64,000 nt of DNA from Aspidapion aeneum (lineage: Eukaryota; Arthropoda; Insecta; Coleoptera; Brentidae): assembly GCA_963576565.1 (NCBI GenBank), contig OY755044.1, positions 43,838,735-43,902,734 on the forward strand, read 5' to 3'. The translations under genes and the position numbers were made by a program. The notes beneath the pieces are model-generated. The model saw only the letters and a program-made list of their open reading frames with translations. It made no database searches and had not been told where the DNA came from. This document shows, in pieces, positions 22,806 to 35,020 of the stretch. Every line of letters begins with the position of its first letter. Position 1 is the stretch's first letter.

Positions 22806-22898
22806 ATATATATATATATATATATCTATATATATATATATATATATTAGGATAAATAATAAATATTAGTACTTACAATAAGGGGTAGTCAGCGGCAT
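22357..22898 (-). CDS. Candidate three-exon small protein gene, function unknown
   Basis: Exon 1 (22898-22877) begins ATG and reads MPLTTPY before the donor GTAAGTACTA. Intron 1 (22876-22747) ends in a strong pyrimidine tract and ACAG. Exon 2 (22746-22673) gives FPARTSISFSREVV through to AVPE and ends at donor GTTAGTAC. Intron 2 (22672-22537) ends CTCTATTTCAG. Exon 3 (22536-22357) continues GTTVVTVWAREEWPP to a TAA at 22357-22359. Phases agree at both junctions, giving 91 residues. The exons are GC-rich inside very AT-rich introns, intron 1 containing a TA microsatellite, which supports real coding constraint. I do not recognise the protein; it lacks a signal peptide, and its C-terminal ~15 residues are hydrophobic and come from AT-rich sequence, so the true end may differ. 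It could belong to an unrecognised mobile element. The plus strand of exon 3 is also open, but without splice support. Confidence 0.55.
22769..22849. repeat. TA dinucleotide microsatellite
   Basis: About 40 TA units with two TATCTATA interruptions, located in intron 1 of the small gene. Confidence 0.95.
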
Positions 22899-23129
22899 TG
22901 TTTTTCTTAGTTATATGACGTTTAAATTTAGACAAAATACTTTTTCACAACTCGACCCGACGTGTGGAGACGAAATAAACTATTTTACCTATGTATAGTG
23001 TGTAAACGAAACCTTTTTTGCAAACTCATAGATTTTAGATATTAAGTTACTGTAAGTTCGATGATCATCAAACTGCCGTGTAATTTTTTAAATTTTAGCA
23101 CAATAAGCAACAGGGAGCAGGCATCATGA

Positions 23130-23288
23130 TGGAGAGGAGATCACCACCCTACCGGAATCCCTAAGATATTTGCGCAAATAAATCTAACATCCATAGACAG
23201 AGGATCCGGAACTGGAGCTTTCTTCGCCATGCAGGATGTCCATTGTTCAGGTTTTCATGTGGAATTTGCAGAAATACTATGTATATAG
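23130..23288 (+). other. 52-codon open frame of unknown origin
   Basis: Open from just after a TGA to a TAG at 23286-23288, reading WRGDHHPTGIPKIFAQINLT at its start and ending HVEFAEILCI. Composition is less AT-biased than the surroundings. It has no ATG at the start and no clear splice sites, and part of the minus strand is open too. It may be an exon or an old element fragment. Confidence 0.25.
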
Positions 23289-23377
23289 GGTAACTTTAAA
23301 AGATAGGGTTAGCAGGTTTTTTCTTTGTAAATGTGGGTTAGCGCTGTAGGGCCAACGCTTTTCGAGCGGGGGGCGTG

Positions 23378-23745
23378 TCACACAGATCATAATTAAACTA
23401 TCTCTATACATTTATCTAAATAAAACAGATGCACTTCGTATTACTTTAATTATTGGGATCCATGTAAATTAAAGGCTTGCATCTATTATTATAAAATACC
23501 AAGTTATTGGCAATAATAATAATTGTGGTACCTAAGTATCGAAAACTATCGTCACTAGCAATATTGCTGAATTTGCAATAATTTAATATAAAAATCGATC
23601 TAACACACCATACAAATGACCAGTACCCAGGGTCCACTCCTAACTAAGCGTTCGTAACCAGTTTCTGGACGTCCTGCTGAGCTTCGTAACCAGTTTCTGG
23701 ACGTCGTCTATTTTTTAACCCTGAACCTGTGGTCCTGTGTACTGC
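23378..23745 (+). repeat. Dispersed repeat R1, copy 2 (uninterrupted)
   Basis: Nearly identical to 2383-3235 without the MITE. The two R1 copies flank the entire minisatellite complex in the same orientation, about 21 kb apart. Confidence 0.88.
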
Positions 23746-24799
23746 GTCCCCCGAGTCCTACCTGGCATAATTCACAGTAAGGCCCCAATGGCCGTATTTA
23801 TGGTTCTCCATATTTTTTTTGGGTAGGTTAGCCTAGGCTATAATTTCTGTCGATTTATCCGCTGTATAATTATAAACGAAATATATGGATTAAACTTTCC
23901 CAGTTTCCGATAATTTTCTACGCCCCCAAACTAAAGACCCCTAGGTCCATTTTTCTCTGTGACAATATGATGACAAAGTTAACGGAAGAATACCAAAAGT
24001 GGAGGTTACAATGGACAAACAATATCTCCCTTAGAGTAATAATAATATAAAGAGAAGAAGTAAACCGCGGCCCCATGTAAATTTTCCCTATTCGTGCGGT
24101 CATTCCTGAAAACTTAGAATTTGCAGAATCCCCGGCGATGGCAACATAGCTGCGTCACTGGAATCATCTCGAAAAAACGACACTGGGCTAAATTTTCACA
24201 ATATTTTCAGAAACATAGCACTAGTTTATTTTTACGTCCAACTAAGTTCTTTTTTACAAAAATAAAACTCAGCACACAGAAAAAAACACCAAAAAATCAA
24301 TATACCGAGTCCGACGGCCAAGACAACACTGCATTTAATACAAACACATGTTACTGTCAGTGTCGACCTTAGAGCTTAGGAATATCTGGGCTAACCATTC
24401 ACGACTTGAGGACCCACCTAATTAAACTTGTTGCCATTATATAAGTGAAAAAATAATCTTTTGTTTGAAACTCGTAGACAATGATTGAGTAGAAATAAAA
24501 CTTTGGACTTCCATTGTCTTTATCTGAGGGCACGGCAGTGCCTCGCCAAGTTCGCGCTGCCGTACCATCTTTTCTTGAAACATTTCAGCCCATATTTGAC
24601 CTATCTAAAACTCTACTTCGGAAAGAGCTACGAATCTCAAACTTGGCACAGTCATAAACCTTCATAGAGTTAACAACCCCTCCAAGTTTCATGGACTTCT
24701 ATAAAGTAGTAAAGTAGTTACGAAATTTCAAAAAACGTCGCAATTGCCACTCATTCACTGACTCACTCACTCATGTATAGGTCATCAAAATTCTACTGT
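23746..24799. other. Unique AT-rich sequence, no gene seen
   Basis: A short segment at about 24462-24520 (GTAGACAATGATTGAGTAG, then a CCATTGTCTTTAT word) matches 39800-39860 and the reverse strand of 44695-44740. These are flank pieces of the Penelope-like family. No convincing coding region is visible. Confidence 0.5.
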
Positions 24800-25590
24800 A
24801 CTTCCAGATATGCTACAGAGCTGAAATTTGGCAGACTGATAGAAATTATGACCAAACCCCTGGAAAAAATCAAAAAGCCCCAAAATTCTAATTTACTCCC
24901 CTCCCCTATACATGTAAAATTATTTAAAAGTAACATTACCCACTTTTAGAAATGCTAAAGAGCTAAGCTTTGGCAGCCTGATAGGAACTATGATAAAACT
25001 ATAGGAAAAAACACCCCAAAATTCAAATTTACTTCCCTCCCATATAAATGTAAAGTTATGTAAAAGTAACACTGCTCACTTCCAGAAACGCTAGAGAGCT
25101 GAGCTTTTTAAGACTGAAAGACACTATGATAAAACTATAGGAAAAAATTTTAAAACACCAATATTTTAATTTACTTCCCTCTCCTATGAATGTAAATTTA
25201 TATAAAAGTAACATTGCCCACTTCCAGAAACGCTGGAAGGCTGATAGAAACTATGATAAAACCATGGGAAAAAATTTAAAAACCCCAAAAATTTTCATTT
25301 ACTCTCCTTCCCTATAAATGTCAAGTTATGTAAAAGTAACATTACCCACTTCCAAAAACGCTAGAGAGCTGAGCATTGGAAGACTGATAGGAACTATGAT
25401 AAAACTATAGGAAAAAATTTAAAAACACGAAAATTTTAATTTACTTCCCTTCCCTATACATGTAAAGTTATGCAAAAGTAACATTGTCCACTTTCAGAAT
25501 CGCTAGAGAGCTGAGCTTTGGAAGGCTGATAGCAGCTATGATAAAACCATGGGAAAAAACTAAAAGACCTTAAAATTTTAAGTAAGGCAT
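24800..25590 (+). repeat. Diverged ~140-bp tandem repeat
   Basis: Five to six units. Anchors of the type AAAAGTAACATT(A/G)CCCACTT recur near 24930, 25067, 25208, 25335 and 25475. Each is followed by an AGAGAGCTGAG(C/A)(T/A)TTGG word and an AACTATGATAAAACTATAGG word. Units differ by many substitutions, so the array is old. Confidence 0.75.
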
Positions 25591-25673
25591 TGCAAAAGTT
25601 TTGAACAATATTCCACATATTTTACTGTTTTAAAAATTAAATATTATCCAATTCCTTTAAAAAAAGAAGTGAA

Positions 25674-26037
25674 ATCATAACAAAAACATTTCATGTAAAA
25701 AAAAAGCCAAGTACGCGGCATTCCGTAAAAAGAATTGAGATAAAAGTAAAGTCAAGTTCTCCAATACAAATTTTAAAATGAAAGTAAGAAACTAGTTTGG
25801 AAATGTTTTTCTAAACTTGGCTATTACGGCTGTAAATGACTCAGGCACAGTGCTAAATTGAACATAAAGAAGTTTGGCTGTAATAGCAAAGTTTAGAAAA
25901 ACATTTCCAACTAGTAAAAATCTTTCATTATGAAATTTGTATTGGAGAACTTGGCCTTACTTTTATCTCAATTCTTTTTACGGAATGCCATTTTCGCGTA
26001 CTTGGCTCTTTTTTACATGAAATGTTTTTGTGTTGAT
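25674..26037. mobile_element. Palindromic MITE, ~160-bp arms
   Basis: Left arm 25674-25833 and right arm 25873-26037 are reverse complements with few differences (for example the shared ACATTTCATGTAAAA and AAAGCCAAGTACGC parts). They are separated by a loop of about 40 bp. No coding region lies inside. Such near-perfect foldbacks are typical of non-autonomous elements and can be sources of small RNA. Confidence 0.8.
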
Positions 26038-26159
26038 TTATTTTAAACAGGACGTTTCAGTAAGTAAGTATATCTAACCGTTTTCAAGTGTAAACTAAAC
26101 AATTCAGTCTAAAGGCTACGACTTATACTACTTGGTGTGCAGTCGGCCCGCCCCCTTTT

Positions 26160-26636
26160 TACCTTCCTAGCCCGAGAAGGTATTGTTTTCGACAAAAAAA
26201 ATTTTTTGACAACACCGAAAATGTGTTATTTGGGTAGGTCAAAATTACCCTAGCAATATCATCGTGATGTCTGTCTGTGTTGTGTGTGTATGTATGTATA
26301 TCTATCCGTAACGCAATAGCTCCTAAACCGCTTAACCGCTTTACATGAAATTTTCAGGTAAAATAGTACTCTTTACTGCAACGAGCTGATTAGATTTTCG
26401 TCAAAATTCGTGAATGTTAATAACAGTTTTTTGACAGTTAAAAAGTTTAAAAAATGCTAACTTTTTAATGAAACGTCGCATCAATATGCGGTTTTCGGAA
26501 TATAGTAGCGCGCATTTTTTGAAAAAAATTATGTTATACCCGAAAAGTTCGAAGGAGCTTTCATTTCGGAGATATTTACACAAAACTGTTTTCAAGGTTG
26601 ATATAACGTGGAGTGTGCTAATGGGCTAGGAAGGTA
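26160..26636. mobile_element. Short element with 14-bp inverted ends
   Basis: Begins TACCTTCCTAGCCC and ends GGGCTAGGAAGGTA, 477 bp in total. It contains a GTCTGTCTG..GTATGTATGTATATC stretch and a block reading like a TE untranslated region. No target duplication could be identified. Confidence 0.65.
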
Positions 26637-27354
26637 TCAGATCCGTCATGGATCCATGTATTTAATTCCAAGACGCTTGTTTTCCTTAAGGTGTGGTTTC
26701 ACACAGAAAAACTACAAAACTACTAAATACTTGGAGAAAATTAAAACAATCCTATAAAATTTTTGTTTGAATGGTTAATATTGCTTCAACTCTCCAAACA
26801 GAAAAGCCGCATTTTAAAATAATAAAATAGAATATCCTTAATACCGGTTAAAACTGTTGGAACAATGACTAATTTAATTTTTTTAAATTTAATCGTCCTC
26901 TAGAATAGGAAAAAGGATTCCCTTTTTACCTGGGGTTACAGTCCAAGTAGCTGAAAACGAAACCCGGCCCTGCTAACACGAAATCCGTAATATGATGTCA
27001 TACACCTATTGCCACGTCCTAAAAAATTGTGGGAAAAGGGGCCGTTCATAAATTATGTTGTCTAAATGAGTTTTTATCGCAGATTGTAATAAGAAATACA
27101 CAGCATAAAACGACGCGACGCGGGCTAATAAGCGCATGACAAATTATCGCACGGTTTGAATAGCCTAACCAACTCAATGCACTATATATTTTGGTAAGGT
27201 AAGAAGTTGAACCTTACTTATTATTTATAAAATTTTACAGAGGCAGAGGAGGCGGCATCAGCGGAAAAGCTACATTGTTTACCAACAAATGAATGAATGA
27301 CCGCCGAAACCGGGGCTACTACTTCTCTTTATATGTTATTACTCTGAGATATCT
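26637..27354. other. No gene seen
   Basis: AT-rich sequence with no repeat or coding region I can support. The RTE-like frame begins at its end. Confidence 0.5.
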
Positions 27355-27729
27355 CCATGGGATGAGTATGTATACTTGGGTGTCACATTTGATAAAACAG
27401 GAACATACTGTAAAGAACTGGAAAATAGAATAGTAAAAGCAGAAAGGGTTATTGGTTGTCTTAACAGTATTTTATGGAGCAGAGAGATAAAAAAGAATGT
27501 AAAATTTAACATACATGAAACAATGGTGAAAAGCACGCTGTTGTATGGAATAGCGACTTGTCGCGTAACAGAAAAATACAAATCAAAAATGGAAAGTCTC
27601 GAAATGGATGCAATACGAAGATCAATGAGAATATCTAGAACAAATGAGATCATAAAAGAAAGAATGGGAATCGAGGGAAGCATAACGGATGACATCACTA
27701 AAAGACAACTGATATGGTACGGCCATGTA
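27355..27729 (+). pseudogene. RTE-like ORF tail, part 1 (cut by a mariner)
   Basis: C-terminal region of an RTE-like polyprotein. It opens WDEYVYLGVTFDKTGTYC and carries MVKSTLLYGIATC, MDAIRRSMRISR and WYGHV. The frame is cut between GTA (Val) and CAA (Gln) of WYGHVQ by the mariner at 27730 and resumes exactly at 39329. The 5' part of the element is missing. A related intact tail occurs at 60771-61246. Confidence 0.9.
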
Positions 27730-28036
27730 CAGGGTGATTTTTTATAATTGCAGGATCGCTATAACTCGGTTATTATTGGGAGTAGAAAGTTCAAGCAAAA
27801 ACTATTCGGTTTGGTAAATTATGGCCACTTTACGCCCACCATTAGTATTTTTTTATAGGTTATAATATACAGGGGGCGACAATCAGATCAATTTTTTTTA
27901 AAGGGAACATCCTATATATTTTTGTATTTTTAAGTTCTGCAAAAAATTACATTATGGCTCTATCTTTGTTAGTTTTCGAGATATTGACGATTGAAATTCC
28001 GAAAATTAGCAAATTTTAAATACGGTGCGGAGTATT
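27730..28036 (+). repeat. Left inverted repeat of the mariner
   Basis: Runs from CAGGGTGATT to ACGGTGCGGAGTATTT; partner at 38996-39326. Short indels separate the two arms, including a stretch near 39090 missing from the left arm. Confidence 0.9.
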
Positions 28037-28276
28037 TCCTGTGACAAGTCACAAACAATATTAAGGGGGCAAACTTCGTCCGAAAACTTACCATTTGACA
28101 ACACTGATATCGCGTTTTTTGACCAAATCTTTGTTCTAATAGAAATAGAAAACGAGAAAGCGGAACGCGTCGAAATTTTGAGGGGTAGTTTTTTAAAGCA
28201 TTTTTAACAACCGTATCTTAGCAGTTTTTCGCAAAATCATTTTATTCAAAAAAAAAAAGTTATGCTAAAACACAAC

Positions 28277-28887
28277 CAAGGCCAACACAAAAATAGAGGC
28301 CACGACCCTGAAAAAATCAGCTGTTCTCCCGGGGCTGAATTTTACATTGGGTCTTATGGGAGGTCAGACGTTTTTTTTTGATATTTTCAAAATGGCACTA
28401 CAGATTTCCCCAAAATTTCAGTGAAATATTCTCAGACACCATCCCGATATTCCACCAAAGGTTTGTAAGGAAGCAACATGATTAAAAGGTTAAAATCTTC
28501 AAAATTTAGCATTCCTTATTTTGAATTCAAATTACCCGCCATGTCCCACATGCCAACTGTTATATCTGACATGTATTTGACTTTGTCATATGTGATTGTC
28601 ACATTCGCTTCTGCTTTAAACTTAATTTTTGTGTGAGCTAATGAAGCGGCTATGAAAAATTAGGGCTTACTATACATTTAAAAAAAATTGTTCTGCCAGA
28701 ATAAAGTAAAAACAATCTCAAAAACGGCTTTATTTAACAAAAAATCAAATATCCATGAACCGTCATTCCAACTTCAAAATTTTAAAGACAATCAGCTGTG
28801 TGGTAACGTGACCATCAAAAAAAAATCAGCCCCGGATGTGACGTCAACAAAGTGGAGGATTGTGGCCCGTCCATTTTGATAGCCCTG
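28277..28887. mobile_element. 611-bp non-autonomous DNA element
   Basis: Absent from unit A copy 2, which reads straight through at about 35808. Flanked by ACACAAC (28270-28276 and 28888-28894), a 7-bp duplication that could be 8 bp with one change. The ends CAAGGCCAACA and rc CAGGGCTATCA are imperfect inverted repeats of about 32 bp. A hAT- or P-like origin is plausible; no transposase is present. Confidence 0.8.
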
Positions 28888-29528
28888 ACACAACAAATAT
28901 TTCAAAACAATGTTTGGCATTTCAGTAGCCTAATTGTGTTATAGAAAACTGTAGCGAAATTGTTTCGATTTTTGTATTTTTTGGAAATGTACAAAGGAAA
29001 ATCAAAAATCTAACAAGATACGTTTAAAGATTTTTAAAAAATCTTGCATATGAACAGAAATAATGTTTCAACTAGTTTTTTATAGAAGACATCTATTAGG
29101 ATTTACAAACGCGTGCTCAATTTTATATTTAATGCAGGACACCAAATCAGACAAGAGCCATCAACTTCCTGACTGCAGCGCCACCCCCATATACCGGGGG
29201 CAAGTCAATTCGATTGAGAAAATTTAACTAAGATCACGTGACCCGGATTATCACATTTTTAGATATTTTGAAAAAATAAAATGTCCCTTATTACATAACA
29301 AGAGAAGAAAGTGACAAATTTCACACGAGCGTGAAAAAGTTACTTTCTGTCGAGTTATGGACGCTAATTTTCCTACGAACGCTGTTGAACTATACTAATT
29401 TTTGTAAAAATTGGTGTTTAATTTTGCGTAAGTCAAATGAAACTGCTTTTCCGCACGTGTGGGAAAGTAGTTTGCAACACATGTGCGAAAAAGTATTGTG
29501 ACAGTTAAACACTTTCCATACATGGGCC

Positions 29529-29814
29529 CATGGCGGATCCAGAGGTGCTTCTCGGGGGGGGGGGGGGGGGCTGGTCACTTTAGGTGACATTCTCTGTTGG
29601 TAAAAAACGGTATATATTTTGTTAAGCAGCATTTTATTGAATTAGTCTGTGGTTGTAATTTTGATGATTATAACAATAGACACTTTCATGCGCCGTAAGC
29701 AAAAATTTTGAATTTTTATTAGCAAAAACATTACTTTTTACTAGTTTTTTGTATATTCAAAAAATTCTCGGGGGGGCAAGTGCTAAGTGCTTCCCCCCCC
29801 TGGATCCGCCACTG
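29529..29814. mobile_element. hAT-type MITE in unit A copy 1
   Basis: CATGGCGGATCCAG...CTGGATCCGCCACTG ends with long G and C runs. It is flanked by CATGGGCC (29521-29528) and CATGTGCC (29815-29822), an 8-bp duplication with one substitution. The same insertion is in unit A copy 2, so it predates the duplication of A. Confidence 0.85.
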
Positions 29815-31659
29815 CATGTGCCGAAGTACTGAAAGTACTTGTAACACACACGGATGAAATTTAATGTTTTCTGAGGATGCAAATCGTGTAAAATCCAACA
29901 TTTTCATATGTGGTCGCAGGAAATAGTAATTTACCTAACAAGTGCGGAGGACGCACACACATTCGTTAAGTATGTAGGTAAAATATTTTTTTTACGAGGT
30001 TGTGGAAACAAAAATAAAGTCCTACAATAAAAACAACTCATTTATTATATTTAATTTACAATGATTGCCGAAAACTTTACTTCTTATCCTGTGCAGCATC
30101 TGTGGATCAGGAGATTTTCGTTTTCATATTCTGGATCAATGATATCGGAAGTTCTTTAAATATATTTTGCTCTGGATGTATTTGGAGGCAGGCTCATAGT
30201 AACATTATGTGTTCCATCCTATCAAAGATTATAGATTATAATATATATTATTCATCCTATTGTGGCTATGTCTTCTTCGGGATTATCGGTATTTTCTATT
30301 ACAGTAAATAAACACTTTTTTTCTATTTTTATTTATAAGATGAAATGTCATCCCCTGGTTTTTGACAAAAAAATAGGCTTTGTTATGTACTCTATTCTTT
30401 TATTTTTTCTATTGCTATTGGAAAACTAGCCGCCCACTTGTGTTTTTAAGCAAAAATTAACGTCAGTGTCAAACTCAAAATGTGTTGTTTTTTGTCATCC
30501 CTAAAATTTTAGTAAGGCCCACAATTTAGAAACCGAATAGGTGTCCCTAGGACTCTAATATGTAGTGCCACCTATTGACTGATATTTAAATATTTTGCGT
30601 TGTTGTCGTTTGCTTAAAAAATTGGCTTAATCGAATTTGTCGCCTTAAGGCAAGGACTGTACACAGAGAACAGGATGGTCTACTTCGCGAAATCTGTCAG
30701 ACGGTTTTTAATACGTCACAAAATACTCAACGACATAACCTCACTTTTTCGTAAAATATAAACAAAAACTAATTTTAAAACGTTTTTTTTTAAAACCATG
30801 TCTCGCTGTAATGTAGAAAGATAATAATAATATACAATTTTATGTAAAAATATCCTAGGTGTATCTTCTGCAGAAAATAGTTTACAGAACCCCTCAATCA
30901 TCAATAAAATCAAATAAATTTTTTCATTGTCATTCATCAGCATTTGCTTAAAAAAACATGTTAATATTTGGAATATCATCTAGAATATTTTGTGAATAGT
31001 ATTTTACTCCCCATTAGAATACCTAAGCCTAGAATGAGGGGTGATCAGCTGCCCATAGTAGGTGTACAAAATTCATTTACAGGACTGTGCAAGACACTAT
31101 ATTGCCCGGCTTAAGCTATAATGCTTTTATCCAACATTTGGACAATTTTGATGCTGTCTTAATCACTACATTATTCTACTTATCAATTTCTATTAGCAAA
31201 TCTTCTTAAGCTTTTATGGTTTTTAAGAAGCAAATAACTTACCATTATCAGAAAGTAGCATTTGTATATTATTTTTCAGGTTTTTTTAATCAAAACTAGG
31301 AAAATTTTATAGGTAGATAGCGGCATTCTAGCTTAAGCAGTATACATGCACCCTGCAATCCACTACAGGACCAAAAATTTATTGCTAATTCCTGTAGAAC
31401 AATGCATACATTTCATTCCACTTATCACCTAGTAGTACCACCTAAAGTGAGGGGCTCATCAATATGTAAGGACCTATACAATATCTCGACACTTTTAATG
31501 ACCACTCAGGACTGATAAGAAACAGGACCAGGCACAACCTTTAAGGACTAACAGGGTCAACAAAAATATGGGTTATTAAGTCCCTGTACAAAGTTTTTGC
31601 TATTGATCAGCAACAGGTCCAGAGGTATTTTTTGCACTTAAGAAATATTCACTTTTTGT

Positions 31660-31898
31660 CAGTGGCGGCTTGTGGTAGAACATGGCACATCAGTTGAATA
31701 GAAAAAACCAAGGACCATAAACTGACCGTCTTTGGTAAAAACAAGATATTGTTGGCAAAAATGTTCAGTTATCATGTCATTTGTACAGTATGAAACCTCA
31801 TTCCACATGACATGATAAATTAAATGTTTTGTCAATACATTATACAGTTTTTTCTTTCAACTGATGTAGAGTGTTCTACAACATTGCTATGTTTAAAA
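31660..31898. mobile_element. Degraded hAT-like MITE
   Basis: Starts CAGTGGCGGCTTGTGG; the blocks TGTGGTAGAACA and ACATCAGTTGAA are mirrored at about 31855-31895. The right end is mutated and no target duplication is seen. Confidence 0.5.
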
Positions 31899-32900
31899 GG
31901 TAATAACATGTGTACCTACTGAGGTGTGTATATTGCTCAACGTCACCTAACTAGCAGCAGTACTAGCTTTTTGTCCCTTATTATTTTAGTAATTAAAATC
32001 TCACTTTTTGTCCTGTTGAAGCAATTTGTAGTTATCAGTATTTTAACCTATTGCTTCATCTAAATGTTACATATAGGTTTGATTTTATGAGGTATATGTT
32101 AGTGCCCCCAAAGATATCATCTCAGGATACATGTTTACATATTTAAAGATAAAAAATAAAATGATTAAATAAAAGTTATTTTCCTATTTTAATTTCGACC
32201 AAATTTATTATATTTATTGATTTATAATACTAGAAATTATCTAAGTAGATAAAGTCTTTAGGCATCTGTATACATTTTTAGAATTTTTTTGTTATATCAC
32301 TCATAATAGCAAAAAAATAACAAACCTGTATACAATATTAAGTGGGGTTATTGATTAGAAGGAATAAGGAATTTGTTACCATAAACATCAGGATAACAAA
32401 TCCTGAATTTGATAAATGAAATGTAAGAAGAATGAACCATGGGGGCAAAAAATCTAGGACATGTAGGTATTTTACCTTTCTAAGAAATGTCCTAGTATTT
32501 TTTACCCAACTGCAAGAGCTTTTTACTTCTCAGCATCATTTTGTTTTTATTAAGTGACATTAGCTTCTAAAGAATTGAAAAAAATATAATAATATATTAC
32601 ATTTTAATAATATATATAAAAAATATAAATATATCTTTAAAAAAACTGTGCTAAAGCAAAATCTCCATTGTGCAAAAACTAAAATTGATAAAATTGACAA
32701 AACGAAAACTTAGAACATTATAAATAAATTATTGGGGAGGCAAAGAAAACAACTAAATTAAACTTAGAATAGATTCTGAAACTATTAAAGACACACACTA
32801 ACAGTCGCAAACCAACTGAATACTCATTTTCGTACAATAGCAGACTCCGATACAAAAAATTCAACAATAACTCTATCAATTTGCACAAAACAAAAAAAAA
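31899..32900. other. AT-rich interior of element B, no gene seen
   Basis: No coding region is supported. The adjoining parts at 31030-31110 carry a GGGGTGATCAGCTGCC block related to the MITE at 33380-33510. Confidence 0.5.
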
Positions 32901-33073
32901 TCAGACTTTAACTAAGTAGTTTTCTTTTGTACCAACATCAACCAGCAAATGTTCCTTGATTTCGATGCTTGTACCTGCAGGTGGCTCTTCAGGATCAACT
33001 TCTATTGGTTTCACTGATAGGTTTTGACTTGGCACAGATGTATTCCTTAGTATTGTTTTGGAAGTACATAAGC
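32901..33073 (-). pseudogene. Terminal coding exon in element B
   Basis: The acceptor TTTTTTATTACAG precedes an open frame reading LCTSKTILRNTSVPSQNL, then PIEVDPEEPPAGTSIEIKEH, ending YLVKV and TGA at 32901-32903. The proline/acidic content looks like a linker or tail. It is probably the last exon of the THAP protein whose first exon is at 35021-35238. The phases of these two exons do not fit directly, so other exons or decay must intervene. Confidence 0.5.
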
Positions 33074-33379
33074 CTGTAATAAAAAAACATATATAAGGAA
33101 CTTTTTTAAAAATAGGTAGTTTCTACACCACGTTTAGTACATATGGAATTCACAAAAAAACATGAGGTTTTAGAAATTGTCCAAGTATTATTTTGTTATG
33201 ACATTTTTGTCAAAATTACAGTAGGTGTCCCAAATTAAGTTGGCACTATTGATAACTTCACTATTATTGGAGTCAAATTAGTACAAAACAGAAAAACAAT
33301 TAAATTGCACATTTACAGAAAAAAAATTTAAAAGTATGTTTAATGTCTAATTTTTGTGGTTGTAGAGGTTTCTTCATAG

Positions 33380-33510
33380 ACAAGGGGTGATCAGCTGCCC
33401 ACAGTAGATCTACAGGACTCCATAGGACACTACAATACACTACAGGATCAAGAATTAATTAAAGTCCTGTAGGATGGTGAACAAATTTGGTTCAGCTGAT
33501 CACGCCTTGT
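33380..33510. mobile_element. 131-bp MITE with ACAAGG ends
   Basis: Inverted ends ACAAGGGGTGATCAGCTG and CAGCTGATCACGCCTTGT are flanked by TCATAG on both sides (33374-33379 and 33511-33516), a 6-bp (possibly 7-bp) duplication. Confidence 0.75.
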
Positions 33511-34009
33511 TCATAGATGAACACACAGGCCTAAATAAATTCACATGCGGCTTAGTGTTACATTAAGTAATCTCTGGGGGGGGAGGGTTACCTTTGTGTC
33601 ATAGTCTTGGCCATAGGTGGTTACACTTTTGTGACATTTTTAACCTATTTCTTTATCAAAAAATCTGAAAAATGGTATGTTGTTGAGTTGTTTTTATGTG
33701 AACATTTTTTTTGTCAACATAAGGTATGTATGTATTTGAAAGTGGTGGCAGGCCCTTCCGGACCTCCATGCACTGTGACCACATATGGATCTATTGTGCC
33801 CACATACCTACATACTGAGTTTGACTAAAGTGGCATATTTTTTTTTCCACCCAGCACTTAAAAAACTCTGCAGATTACAACAATAAATGATTTAGGCTTA
33901 ACACAACATAAGGTATACCTACACAACATATTTAATTTTTAATATATTTGTGGTTAGGAAATATGCTTGGAAATAGGCTCGGAAATAGGTATGTTTATGT
34001 CAAAGTATA

Positions 34010-34844
34010 TATGACTCTAAAACAAAAAGGAAAAAAATCTCCCAACATACAAATTAATATGAATGATGTACCTCTTAAAAAAGTGACTGAATACAAGTAT
34101 CTAGGGCTAACTATATCAGACAATCTAACTTGGAATAAACACATACAAACAATAAAAGAAAAAATTGTACCAATACTTGGAGCAATCAGAAGAAGCTCAT
34201 TCCAGTTAAATCATAATTCAAGGCAACTATTGTACAACAGTTTTATAGAACCATATTTTAGATATCTGGTATCTTGCTGGGGAAACACAAGTATCCAACA
34301 ACTAAACCAACTTTAAAGACTGCAAAATAAAGCAATCAAAGTAATCTTTAATATGAACTTTTACATTGCTAGTGAGCAAATATATAAAACAATGCCTTAT
34401 CTAAAAATAAGTGAACTTAAAACTCTGGAACAAGTAAAACTAATCTATAATATAGAAAATAAATCTATTAAAACAAATGTGAAACTGCAGAAAAACCTCC
34501 AATATTATAGTTATAGTACAAGGACAAATAACAAGTTAAGAACTGATTTTGCTAGAACAAAACTAAGACAAGATTCACTGATTCACAAAAGTGTGAAAAT
34601 TTACAATAGTGTTCCAGACAATGTACTGCAGGGATCTAACAAAAAAGTGATACATAATCTCAGAAAACATATAAGGGAAAACCGAAGACAATAAAAGGAC
34701 ATGAAATAAAACTACATTTCTTTATTAGAATAAATATTTATTTTATTTGGTAAAATGTTATGTTAAGTTATAAGGCCTCGGTGCCAGTTTATTATTATTA
34801 TTAACTGTTTTGAGGTCTGTAATAAATTGTTATTAAAAAAAAAA
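34010..34844 (+). pseudogene. Jockey/CR1-like LINE 3' fragment with poly-A
   Basis: C-terminal part of a non-LTR polymerase: YKYLGLTISDNLTWNKHI, the thumb-like YNSFIEPYFRYLVSCWG, then RLQNKAIKVIFNMNFY. One in-frame TAA at 34313-34315 lies between NQL and RLQ. The frame ends at 34694 and a short untranslated tail closes with an A run at 34834-34844. The block GTCACAAAAGTGTAAC right after the tail is mirrored at 33620-33635 upstream, so the fragment is held between ~30-bp inverted repeats. The catalytic palm is absent. Confidence 0.85.
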
Positions 34845-35020
34845 GTCACAAAAGTGTAACTGCCTATGGCAAGGACTATACACTGAATGATTTTTTTATA
34901 TTTTTCTTGAAAATGCGTTACGACAGGAGAAGGGCGGCAAAAGATCCTGAATTTTAACCTTACATAATTAAAGAATGTGGCCCTAAATAGATTTAAAAAA
35001 ATGTTAAAAATGATATTTAC

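Larger units (their letters stand above)
28065..30614 (+). repeat. TTAA-bounded unit A, copy 1
   Basis: Starts after TTAA (28061-28064) with GGGGGCAAACTTCGTCC and ends GTCGTTTGC before TTAA (30615-30618). It is about 1.9 kb once a 611-bp and a 286-bp insertion are removed. It is repeated in the same orientation at 35593-37696 with few mismatches. No coding capacity is recognised. TTAA at both ends hints at a piggyBac- or Kolobok-type non-autonomous element, but the ends are not clearly inverted repeats. Confidence 0.75.

Noticed and set aside
30716..30979. 87-codon minus-strand frame in element B
   Set aside because: AT-rich sequence inside a mobile element, no motif.
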